NCBI GenBank assembly: GCA_001599355.1
Contig: BCGQ01000006.1
Coordinates: 744,001-808,000, forward strand
Direction of reading: 5' to 3'
Length of the DNA stretch: 64,000 nt
DNA from: Nakazawaea peltata
Taxonomy: Eukaryota; Ascomycota; Pichiomycetes; Alaninales; Pachysolenaceae
This document shows, piece by piece, positions 31,195 through 41,700 of this stretch (position 1 is the stretch's first letter; every line of letters starts with the position of its first letter). A model generated the notes under the pieces. It ran no database searches. It was not told where the DNA came from and was given only the letters and a program-made list of their open reading frames with translations. Both the position numbers and the translations under genes were made by a program.

Positions 31195-32181
31195 ATGGTA
31201 TCCTTAACTTCTTCAGTATCCACATCAAGAGTATTACAGTGGATTTTAGCTCTGGTGGTGCTTGGAATCTCGGGAAAATCCACTCAGAATAAGAGTGGTC
31301 TCAGCAGTATTGTCTCTGAGATCAATCAGATCTCTCTGGAGCTCAGTTCAACCGATGTTTCAGAACTTGTTGAGAGATCACCTGTGATCAAGAGGGATAA
31401 TGAGATTTTGACAACGGATTTGGTTCCGGATTCTGACACTTCCCCGGAATATGTGTCATTAGCGGCATCCTCTTTCAATTTGGTTTCTCATGTTTCCTTG
31501 CTGTATGCACCTTCCCTTTTCTCTCGTGTCGGTGAGACCGAAGACCCTGCTGCCAAAATTGGATTATTACAAAAGGTCTTGGAATCTGTGTCAGTGCCTG
31601 TGTTAGTAACAAGCACTAAATCTCTCACTACTTATTTGGGGGCTATGACATTCTCTGAGACCTCATTAAATGTGTTGTATCTCACAAGCTTCATCTACCA
31701 GGTTTCAGAATATTCTTCGACAAATTGTGGTGATATAGCTGATTTGATAGATGCCTATAACTTGACTCGTTCTGGTACAGATGCCATATTAGCAGGTTAC
31801 TTTGGTAATTTCAACAACTATACCCTGGGTGGAGATGGAGATGAAAGTGGTAATTTTAATTTAACTCTTGTAGAAAAGCAACTGCAGTTACTAGTCGATT
31901 TGTCTTCTCAATGCTCAATTAAAAAGGGGTCAATTGGAGTGGTATTTCTTTCATGGGTGTCTTATATTTTTACTTCTGGAGCTATGGCTTCTTCGGCTTT
32001 AAGTTTCTTTTTGACTGAAACCAGTACTGAAGATGAAGAAAAGAGGGATACAGAAGATTATTTATCTGAGCCGATATATCGTTTGCATAGGAGCATTTTA
32101 TTTCCTTCAATAAAAGAGTCGACTGTAAAATATGGAGACGAGAATATACTGCCTGAGAGCTCCAATAACGAAAGTCGATGA
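31195..32181 (+). CDS. Secreted protein of unknown function with two Lys-Arg processing sites
   Basis: I do not recognise this 328-codon protein. It begins at an ATG with a hydrophobic segment (residues 12-26, WILAAVVLGI once CTG is read as Ala) like a signal peptide. Two Lys-Arg pairs fit Kex2-type cleavage: KR66-67 (SPVIKR) and KR283-284 (EDEEKR). They would release a central part of about 215 residues and a C-terminal piece of 44. The centre has N-glycosylation sequons (NLT, NYT), two cysteines (in STNCGD and SQCSI) and a hydrophobic run near 242-270. Possible classes are wall proteins, secreted effectors or processed peptides; none is supported by a named motif. A stress-type promoter lies directly upstream. 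Confidence 0.65.
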   Translation: MVSLTSSVSTSRVLQWILALVVLGISGKSTQNKSGLSSIVSEINQISLELSSTDVSELVERSPVIKRDNEILTTDLVPDSDTSPEYVSLAASSFNLVSHVSLLYAPSLFSRVGETEDPAAKIGLLQKVLESVSVPVLVTSTKSLTTYLGAMTFSETSLNVLYLTSFIYQVSEYSSTNCGDIADLIDAYNLTRSGTDAILAGYFGNFNNYTLGGDGDESGNFNLTLVEKQLQLLVDLSSQCSIKKGSIGVVFLSWVSYIFTSGAMASSALSFFLTETSTEDEEKRDTEDYLSEPIYRLHRSILFPSIKESTVKYGDENILPESSNNESR

Positions 32182-32498
32182 ATCTTAGAGATTACTGAGA
32201 CAAGTCAAGCCTCAAACCAGGTATGTAAGTAAAAATATTAGGAGCACAATTAGATATCTGTGCGATATATGATATATTTTTTATGGCTGATAAAGATAAG
32301 ATGGGGTAGTGTTCGCTGATAGAGACAAGTAGTCGAACACTGAGATACATAGAGTTAAATTATTATAGGAGTTACAATCTACATCTGTTTGTTTAAAAAT
32401 CAAATCTATATAAATAATCATAAGCATAAATCTAATGGTAATGAACAACATTAATAATCGTGAATAAATTAAGAATAAATACACTTTGAGACGAGACT
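32182..32498. other. Convergent intergenic region
   Basis: This 317-bp AT-rich stretch lies between the secreted-protein gene and the CTH2 stop. I see nothing in it beyond probable 3' ends. Confidence 0.5.
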
Positions 32499-33764
32499 TC
32501 AGTTCTCGCCATGCTTGAAGCAGCATCTACGACCGTAACGACACTCACCGAACTTAGTCCAATTCAGACAATCCTTGGTCTTCCAATTACTTGGACGTTT
32601 TACGAATTTCAACTCGTGCTCACCATGAGCAAACTGACACTTGCTTCCGTATGGACACAGGTTCTTCTTCATGAATTGTTGGCACAATTCGGTCTTGTAA
32701 AGCTCTGTGTTGATTTGTCCTGTTGAGCCTGAGCCGGTAGCGGAACCATCGATCGATGCAGCGCCGCCAGAAACGGCAGAACCAGCTTGGGATCCATCTC
32801 TTGATGGTGATCTCTTGTGTTCGAGTGGAGTTACAGATGACTGAGGTTGTAAATGAGCATGCCTTTGTTCGGATGAATGAGCAGAAACGTTAGCAGCGGT
32901 GGCAGGAACAACAGGTTGAGGTCTACTTAACAATGATAAGTTAGCCTCAGTCAAAGGAAAGTTCAGACTGACATCTTGACCAGCTAAATGAAGCCCAGAG
33001 TTGGCAGTGGCCAAGCCGGCAAGGTTAGCAGCGCTGTTGACACCAAACATTCCACTCAGCAGTTGTACTTGTTGCAGTTGGATGGATAATAACAGTTGTT
33101 GTTGTTGTTCCAACTGCTTCTGAAGAAGGAACTGTTGTTGAAGAAGCATCTGCTGCTGCTCAAGTGAGAGACCAATAGGTTGTGGCAGCGGCAGAGGCAG
33201 AGGCAGCTCTTGAGGTGAGAAAAGGAAACTGGATGAAGATCCAAGGTTGGTACCAAATGGATCCTGCTTAAAGTGAGGAAGCTGGTGGCCCAGATGATGC
33301 AAAGATCCAATACCAGATGCGGCTCCAGTTGTAGTGCTGAAGTTGGTCAAAGGAGTAAAAGGTCTGGTGGCGGCATCGCTGAACGATGTCGAATTGTTGT
33401 GGTGATGAGATGGAGTGAGAGAGCTGGAGACAGTTGGAGTCAGCGCCCTACTCTTCTCAGGCTCATCCCAAAGATTATTAGGAATCAACTTAGACATCTC
33501 AAGCATAGAACCACTAAGTGGGGTAGTAGAAGTGGAGTGCTCGTGTAAATGAGATGAGGTCTGAGTTGAAACGGTGCTGGTGGCACTAGCGCGATGTTGC
33601 AATGAGGAAGGCGTCAAGTCGCAGAGGTAGTCTTTAGGGGATAATGCCGGGTCTTCGCCAATAATGAACGATACAGGACCTGGGGCTACCTTCTCGGTGA
33701 ATAAATTGCTTGCTCCTGATGCTGTAGTTGTGCTGCCACCTTGTCTTTGATTGTACCAGCTCAT
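32499..33764 (-). CDS. CTH2: Cth1/Cth2 (tristetraprolin/TIS11) tandem CCCH zinc-finger mRNA-decay factor
   Basis: The protein binds AU-rich elements in 3' UTRs and promotes mRNA decay, in yeast notably under iron lack. The frame opens at a GTG (33815); the first ATG is 33764, giving 421 residues starting MSWYNQRQGG. The last 65 residues hold two CX8CX5CX3H fingers, the first led by the diagnostic YKTELC and the second ending RCCFKHGEN at the stop. The N-terminal 350 residues are Ser-, Gln- and His-rich with a long Gln tract (about residues 210-245). Fingers at the very C-terminus are as in S. cerevisiae Cth2. Only one family member is visible. The 2-kb upstream region has CACGTG and CCAAT boxes, consistent with but not proof of iron control. 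Confidence 0.9.
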   Translation of the reverse strand: MSWYNQRQGGSTTTASGASNLFTEKVAPGPVSFIIGEDPALSPKDYLCDLTPSSLQHRASATSTVSTQTSSHLHEHSTSTTPLSGSMLEMSKLIPNNLWDEPEKSRALTPTVSSSLTPSHHHNNSTSFSDAATRPFTPLTNFSTTTGAASGIGSLHHLGHQLPHFKQDPFGTNLGSSSSFLFSPQELPLPLPLPQPIGLSLEQQQMLLQQQFLLQKQLEQQQQLLLSIQLQQVQLLSGMFGVNSAANLAGLATANSGLHLAGQDVSLNFPLTEANLSLLSRPQPVVPATAANVSAHSSEQRHAHLQPQSSVTPLEHKRSPSRDGSQAGSAVSGGAASIDGSATGSGSTGQINTELYKTELCQQFMKKNLCPYGSKCQFAHGEHELKFVKRPSNWKTKDCLNWTKFGECRYGRRCCFKHGEN

Positions 33765-35772
33765 ATCTTGAGGGGAGGAAAACAAGAAAAAGGAAAAAAA
33801 AACGGAAAATTCCACTGGCTGCGTAAAAAGTCGGATGTGCTCGTGTAAATTTGAGCACGGATAACCTCAGTTGGATAGAGGGGTGGAATAAATATATAAA
33901 TAGAGTATGAAAGTGATGGGATGGTATCACTTATAAGCTCTTGGGGACCAAATTGTGATGACTTGAAAGGTATGGAAGTCACCTGAAATTTTTTTTTGTG
34001 TTTGTATTGCAATTATCAAATACACACACCGAGATTCGGATTAATATTCTTAAAATACAACTGACGATGGGAAAGAATCTTTGATGATGGGAAACTGAAT
34101 ATTAAACAGACAGTAGTATCTAAGAATGTATTGTTAAAGTGTCTATACTATATATATATATAGATCTTCTTTGGTGTATAAGGTATAATGACAGATGGTT
34201 CCTGCCCTGTATATATATAATTATCTGAAAAATCTTCCCAAATCGGATAATCTAGTCCAGAAGTCACCTGAATAACTCATCCTGTTCGTTTGACCGATCT
34301 CTCCTTGGCTATTTTAGTTTTTCGTACTGCATTAACTCCATCGCTGATACTAGTTATGCAACTAAAGAGAGAGTAAATTTCAAATTGCGAATCACGTGAC
34401 CTGCGCACCGAGGGGGGTTACTCCGTTATCTTCGGTGATTAGAAGGAGAGACAGGAGAAGAGTAGGGGCTAGGAGGGGCTAGGAGGAAAAGTTTTGTGAG
34501 GATGTAGTACGCAGTAGCTGTCAAGGAGAGCATAGCGGGCATAGGAAGAAATATCATGTGAAGGAATTGAGCATATACCATATTACTGAACGTATTACGG
34601 AGTCTCTTAGTAAGTTAATAGAAGTAAAGAGAGCTACAAGGTAAGAGGTGCCATTCCCATTCTATTTCCTGGTCGTATCGGTCAAAGTTGTATCCAAAAT
34701 AGACTTGGCTGTTCCCCTCATCCTAACTTGATTACCCCTTGCTAATTTAAATTGAGTCCCGATCCCGCTTGTTGTCATTTCCCTCTTTTCTTTTTGTTAT
34801 ACTGATGGTTTAGATAAAAGATCGTGCCACAGAAAGAAGCTTAGCTACCGATTTCTGTCGTATAGAAAAAGAATAAGTATTGAGTAGCTCCTGTATCGGG
34901 ATTAATTTAAACTAAGACAAGGTGCTTGAAATAACATGAGGGGAAATTTTGGGATTGGCTAAAGCTGGGCAATTATTTGTTTTTTAGGTCACGTGCAATC
35001 TTGAAGGAACTGCAGCCAATAAGGCTGACTAGCCAATAGGGAAAGTGTGAGGGAGGGGAATGTAAAATGGTTATTTGCTCAATCAGATGAGGGCCAGAAG
35101 GCAATAAGAAATAGAGAGAGAATTTAGATCGGGGATTAGATCGGGTCTGTGAAGTTTAATTGAGGGAAGCAGACCGGTGGAGATATTATATCACAGAGTA
35201 AAAAAGGTGTAAAGAAGAACCGACAAGAGACTTGAAGAGAGTAGATGTAGGTAGATAGTGGAGATGAGGTAATTCAATTCGAAGAGCCAAGAGGAAATCC
35301 CACACCATTGTAGCTGGTAGATCCAGATAGATACAAGGTGACCAAGTATATAATTCTGTAAACCCTCCAGCCTGTAATCCCTTCTCATATTAATTCACTT
35401 CGGTAAATGACAACTACAGTCTCAGATATAAAAATACCGTTTAAGGTGGTGAATTGTGGCCACGGTATCGTCCACAGCGCCCAGAAATATAACCATTTCC
35501 GAGTTCATCTGCACCGGTTCAGTCCATCATCATCGAATGTAATAGTTGTATCGAGCTAAACTAATTGGAAATCACCCCTCACAAGATCCCTTAAATCCCG
35601 AAGAGATCGAGATGTGGAGAAGTCGTGTATCGATCCATCAAATTTCCAATCACGGATTTCTTGTCTTTTATACACGACCTTGAAAAATTTTCCAGCCTTT
35701 GGCAAGCAGAGTGAAAAATCGAGCCGATGGTGGTTGATGAGAAGAGGGTGATAAAGGTAAGAAACGAGTAAA
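33765..35772. other. Gene-free 2-kb divergent region, CTH2 and GCN1
   Basis: This is the longest gap without a gene in the window. It contains TATA runs (34149-34162 and 34210-34219), TCACGTGA at 34392-34399, TTACCCC at 34732-34738, a repeated ggggctagga near 34464-34485, ATTGG at 34954-34958, CACGTG at 34990-34995, and CCAAT at 35016-35020 and 35033-35037. No open frame, tRNA or known ncRNA was recognised. Confidence 0.6.
34954..35037. promoter_or_regulatory. CCAAT / CACGTG cluster
   Basis: Three CCAAT boxes (one reversed) and one CACGTG lie within 84 bp, about 740 bp before GCN1 and 1.2 kb before CTH2. CCAAT is the HAP-complex box and CACGTG the Cbf1/bHLH site. Which gene they serve is unclear. 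Confidence 0.4.
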
Positions 35773-38700
35773 ATGGAAGCAGGACTTGAGACTCGACTTC
35801 AAGTGTCGTCGTTGAAGCAGCGACTTGAAGTTTTGAGTCAAATTGAGGAAAAACTCGGTACTCTGACTGCCACCGAGTGTGCCTCTCTTTCGCTCCATTT
35901 GTTGAACACATTCAAGTACTATCAGGACTCTAAATCTCGAGCCCTGGTGGTGCAATTGTTAAAGAAGATTGTGCAATTGCAATCTGCATTGCTCCCAAAG
36001 TTTGGAGCCTTCATTTTAGCTCAGGTTGACAATGAAAAATCCATTGCAATCACCAGTTTATTGTCATTATTTGAGTTCACGACGAATTTGTTCGCGTTTG
36101 AGACCTTAAGTGGAGAGTTATGTGACGCTCAGTTGATCTTATTTGACAAGTTACTCTGCGTATGTGATATCAGCAGCAGAAAAGACCATCATAAGCGTAT
36201 TCGTGCCAGCATTGAAGCTGAGATGGTTCGTTGTTTCGTAGCCGCAACCGTTTCGATAGCAGGAAGCGATGAGGTGACTCTGTTGATCTCCAAATATATC
36301 GATACGGTCTTGGGGTCGAAGAAACTGAGTATCAGTGCCAAATTGGCCATTGTCGGATGCTTGGGTCTCCTGGCCGAGGATGCTTCTGTACCGCAATTAC
36401 ATCATGTTGTTCAGTCCAAATCTAAAGCCATTTTAGAGCTGCTTTGTAAAGAGATCTCGACAGCCAAGACACTTTCTAATGAACATTGCATTTATTTATT
36501 CACTGTCGGGTTCCTTAACCATCATATTACTAAAGAGGATGCCCAATCGACCTTGGTTCCAACAATTGAGAAATGTGGACTCAGGAATTCTGAATTGACT
36601 TATACTCAATTGACCCCAGCTATGTTTGAGCATCTGTCTTGTAACTGGTTGAGCTTAAAGACGGTATCTGGTTCCAAAATTGGATCCCAATTGGTGTCGA
36701 GTTTGAAACTGACTAAAGAAAATACCAGAGAAGGTCTGAGAAGATCATTTGAACTGCTTATGAGTTCTGTCTCGGAGATCTCCGAAGATGAGTCAAAAGC
36801 TGCTTCAGATCTTGTCGATGGACTTTTTACTCTGTTCAAGTCACTTTCGCTGTCTGCTGTCGACCAAAAGAAACTCTTCTGTTCATGTTTCAGTAGTTTA
36901 CTGAGATGTCCAGCCGCAGCTGCCACCGCTAGAGCCAAAATATGTACCTCATTATTACCATTAATTCTGAAAGATCAAAATGAGATCTCATTATCATACC
37001 AATTAGACTCTTTCATCAAGAACTGTGGTGGAGATATCGAACCATACGTCTCTCAGATCGAGAAAGGCTTACAAGACAAGAAATTAAATTTACGTAAATG
37101 TTGGTATATTGCTTTAGGTGAGGTTGAGTCTGATAAAATCCCAGATTCTATTAAGAAATTGATGATCGAGGGGTGCTCTGATATCTGGACTAATCCTATC
37201 CAAGCTATTACCAATAAGTGTATTGAATCTGTTTATGTAACTATTGTGAAGACTCGTGAAGTTGAAGTTTTGAAGAAAGCTCTTACTGAGTCAGCTGCCC
37301 CAGCAGTATCGGTCATTTCTAGTAGTCGTGTATTCTCCAAATTTAGTACTGACCTGGAGAAACAATGGCATCAAAGAGCATTATATAGTATTGTAGAAGA
37401 GTCTGAGAAGCATCAGCTCGATATTGACTCTCTTGGAGATTCTTTAGTATATTCATTGGTTTCCAATCAAATTCCTTCTTCATTAAGGCTTGAACTGTTG
37501 AAGAATTTGGGTTCAGTACTTGAAACATGTGAGAATGGTTTGAAGATTGGTGAGATTTTGTTACTGAGACTCTCTGAGAAGTTGACTGAACTGCAAGAGC
37601 TGATGAAGAGTAGTGAACTGGTAGAAATTTCTCTGCTTATTGATATCAAAGCTATTCCTCCAGTAATTAATATAGTAACTCAAAAAATTGGGGGTTCAGA
37701 GGAACTGAAAATGCAAATCATAGCTGAACTGGTCGTTATTTGTCATCAAATGCCAGCTTCTATGCTCAAAGGATCATGGATTGGTGTAATTCAAAGACTG
37801 GGACTTGACCCTGGAGCTGTTGTTAAGCAACAAGGGGCTGAAATGATGACTAAATTGATTGAGAGTTTGGGTTCCACCTGTAAAGTTGGTTCTCTGCCTT
37901 ATAAAGCTATGGTTTCACTGATTGCGACCTTACTGTTCATTGAGCCTGAACTTGTACTGAGTCAATTGGGTGATATTTTGAGATCTGATCTCGATTCCGA
38001 TCAATTCTCAGCTATTTCAGACTTGGATTTGGCCATTTGGAGACATCATTCAACTGGTCTGGATAATGAACCTTTTGTAGATGTGTTATCTGATGCTCCT
38101 AAGATTGTAAATGACAAGAACTCGAAAGATTTTGAGACTCTGCAATGGGAAGAGAAGATTCGTAAGGATTTGGCAGCTAAGAAAGGTGGTAAGCCAAAGA
38201 AGAAGTTGACTAAAGAGGAGATGTCTCAAGTTTCTGAACAATTGAGTAAAGAAAAGACCATCTCCAGTGACGTAGAACTGTCTAAAGCTCGTTTACAACG
38301 TGGATTTAACATTATCCAACTGTTAACTAGCTCTGGAGAGACAGTTGACAATAATAGAGACGTTTGGTTCCCTGTAGGTGTTGAAAAGATCTTACAACTT
38401 TTGAAGGGTGGTAATAATAAAGTGGTATTGGCACTTGTAGGTGACTTTGCCCTTGAAATCTTCCTCGAAATGTCCCGTTTATTGAGTGCCAGACTCGGAT
38501 CTCTCAAGCTCTTCTTAGGTGTAGCTACAATTAGAGTATTAGGAGTAGATTTAGAGACCCCAGCGTTGAAAAACTTCTCTCATTTGGCTCAAGAACCCCT
38601 CATGGAATTAGTATCGAGGGTCTTGTTCAGAGTCAAATTCTTAGGCTCTCAAAGATCCTTAGACAGCACTACTGTGGTCTACATCTTACCATTGTTAACT

Positions 38701-41700
38701 CTGTTACTTTACAAAGGAGCTGCTCTGCTTAAGAAAAAGTCTGGAGGTGCGCAGGCTCCAGTAATGGTTAAAGCCGAGTTTGTAGAGGAAGATCCGGAGG
38801 AGGAGCAGTTGATGTTACTGATGGAGATCGTAGCCACACATCTGGAGCTATTCCAAGATATCACCATTCCTCGCAAGCCGATCTTACAAGTATTGTTAAG
38901 CTTATTACTGTTGCCTCTGAAACTGAAATTGGCCAAGGAATGTCTCTCGGTATTATGTCTGAACATCTCGGTTAATATCAGCCGTCCGGATTTGGATTTG
39001 TTACTTGAGCATTCTATCAAACCCGAAGTTTTCGTGCGCACCACGGTCCTCGAGCTTTTAGATACCGAGTTCGATTTGAGTGAGCAAAATATCACTTATT
39101 CCGATGAGATCTGGATAGCCGTCCATGATACGGAGCTGGTGTGCCGTGAGTTGGCTCTGACTATTTGGGAGGAGAGTGGATTCAAACTTGATTCTGGTAG
39201 TGTAGAGCAGCTTATGGACCGCCATATTGGAGAAAAGGATACCGGTGTCAGATTATCGGTCCTGACTCTGTTGCTGACTCTGGTCACTCACGTGAATGGT
39301 GAAGACCCGGACTTTTTCACTGGTGTTTTCCTTGATAAAACCTTAGCATTGTTTGATGAGAAGCTGAAACCTCCAGCTCCTGTTTTGGATAAATTTGGTA
39401 TGGTCATTCAGGACCTGACAGACCTGCAAAAAGATGAATGGGAGCTGAGAAGTGGGTTGGCTGTTCTGTGGAAGTTGATGCTGCCATTGTTTGGTGTAAA
39501 TACTGTAGCCGTAGCTAAATTCTTTGAATTCCTTTGTCTTGGAGAGTACCTGGCTCTTAAAGATAAGGAAAGTAGTGTAAGACAGGAACTTCAAGATGCT
39601 GGAGTTGCAGTTATCGAGGCCACTAAGGCTCAACATATGGAGCTGTTGATTCCGATCTTTGAAGAAGTATTGGGGGCCAAGGATGAAGGTACAAAGACTC
39701 AAGATCAAGTAAGAGAAAGTGTCATTATCTTGTATGGATCGTTACTGAGACATGTTCCTTCTGGGGATGATCCTAGATTGAAGAGAGTAGTTTCTCAATT
39801 GATCAAGACGTTGGATACTCCATCTGAGGATGTTCAATTCGCAGTCTCTGAATGTCTTGCCCCATTGGTACCTTTACTTGATTCTGGATCTGGATCTGCC
39901 GAGATTGGATCTCTTATTGAGTCTCTTTTCACCAAACTTTTCGAAGGTTCGTCTTTGGCTCATCGTAGAGGTGCTCTGTACGGTATTGCTGGTCTCGTCA
40001 AGGGAGCAGGAATCAAGCTGTTGGCTCAATACGACGTCATGAGAGAAGTCATTGCTCTGGCCGAGAATAAGAAGGAACTGAAACGTAGAGAAGGTGCCTC
40101 TTTTGTAATCGAATGTTTGTCTCAAAGTTTGGGTCAGTATTTTGAACCTTATGTAATTGAAGTATTGCCAATTATCTTGAAACAACTTGGTGATAGTTCT
40201 CTGGAGGTAAGAGAGCTGACTGACTATGCTACTAGAGTTATCATGAAGAACACCACATCTTATGGTGTTAAGAAATTGATCCCAGTTCTGATTGGTAATT
40301 TGGACGATATTCTGTGGAGAACAAAGAGGGGGTCTGTAGATCTTTTAGGAGCCATGCTGTATTTGGATCCTCTGCAATTATCGTCTTCTTTGTCAACTAT
40401 TGTTCCTGAAATTGTAGCTGTACTTAATGATTCTCATAAAGAGGTGAGAAAGAGTGCAGATGCCGCTTTAAAGAGATTTGGTGACGTTATTAGAAATCCT
40501 GAGATCCAGAATTTGGTCCCAACCTTACTTAAAGCTATTGGAGATCCTGCTAAACATACAGATTCGGCTTTGGACCTGTTAATTCAGACCCAGTTTGTCC
40601 ATTATATCGATGGACCTTCGCTTGCGTTGATCATTCATGTTATTCACCGTGGAATGCATGACAGATCGGCTCTGACAAGGAAGAAGCTGTGTCAAATCGT
40701 AGGTAATATGTCTATTCTTGTAGATACCAGAGACTTACTTACCTACTTACCTCAATTGGTCCAAGAATTGGAGCTTTCCATGGTAGATCCGGTCCCTCTG
40801 ACCAGAGCTACTCTGGCTCGTCTGCTTGGTTCTCTTGTAGAGAAGTTGGGAGAGGAGCAATTCCCAGATTTGATTCCAAAGTTGCTCGATACCTTACAGG
40901 ACGACGACAAACTGAAGGCTGGAGATCGTTTGGGTTCGGCTCAACTGCTTTCCGAGATCATTTCGGCTCTTGGTATATCCAAGTTGGAGGAGATGTTACC
41001 TTTGATTTTGGAGAAGCTGAGTTCCAGATCTACTGGAGGTTCGGTAGTTCGTGCTGGGTTCATGCCTCTTTTGCTCTTCCTTCCTGTATGTTTCGGTATG
41101 CAATTCTCTACTTACTTAGATAGAGTAATTCCTGTAATTTTAGAGGGGCTTGCTGCTGATGAGGAAGTGAGAGAAACTGCCTTGAAACTGGCTCGTTTGA
41201 TCGTCAAGAACTATGCCACTCGTGCCGTAGACTTGTTGTTGCCAGAGTTAGAACGTGGACTCTCCGATCACAGTTACAGAATTCGTCTTTCCTCCGTCGA
41301 ACTTACTGGAGATTTATTATTCCAAGTCACTGGTATCTCTGGTAAATTGGAACACTCTGAGGAGGACGAAGATGAGGATTCCGGAGTTTCTTCGGGATTC
41401 AATGTATCCCAAGTTCTTATCGAAGCTTTGGGCCAAGAAAGAAGAGACTCTATTCTTGCTTCATTGTTTGTTTGTCGTCAAGATACTAGTGCTCTTGTCC
41501 GTAATGCTACTGTGGATATTTGGAAACTGCTTGTTCCTAATACTCCAAAGACCATCAAGGAGATCTTGCCTACTCTTGTAGCTATCATTGTCCGTCATTT
41601 GCTGTCTACTGATGCTACTCAACGTACAATTGCTGCTCTGACTTTGGGTGAGTTGGCTCGTCGTGTTGGTTCTAGCAATGCTTTACCTTCTATCTTACCT

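Noticed and set aside
35484-35500. tRNA B-box-like GGTTCAGTCC
   Set aside because: No A-box, acceptor stem or terminator is placed correctly.
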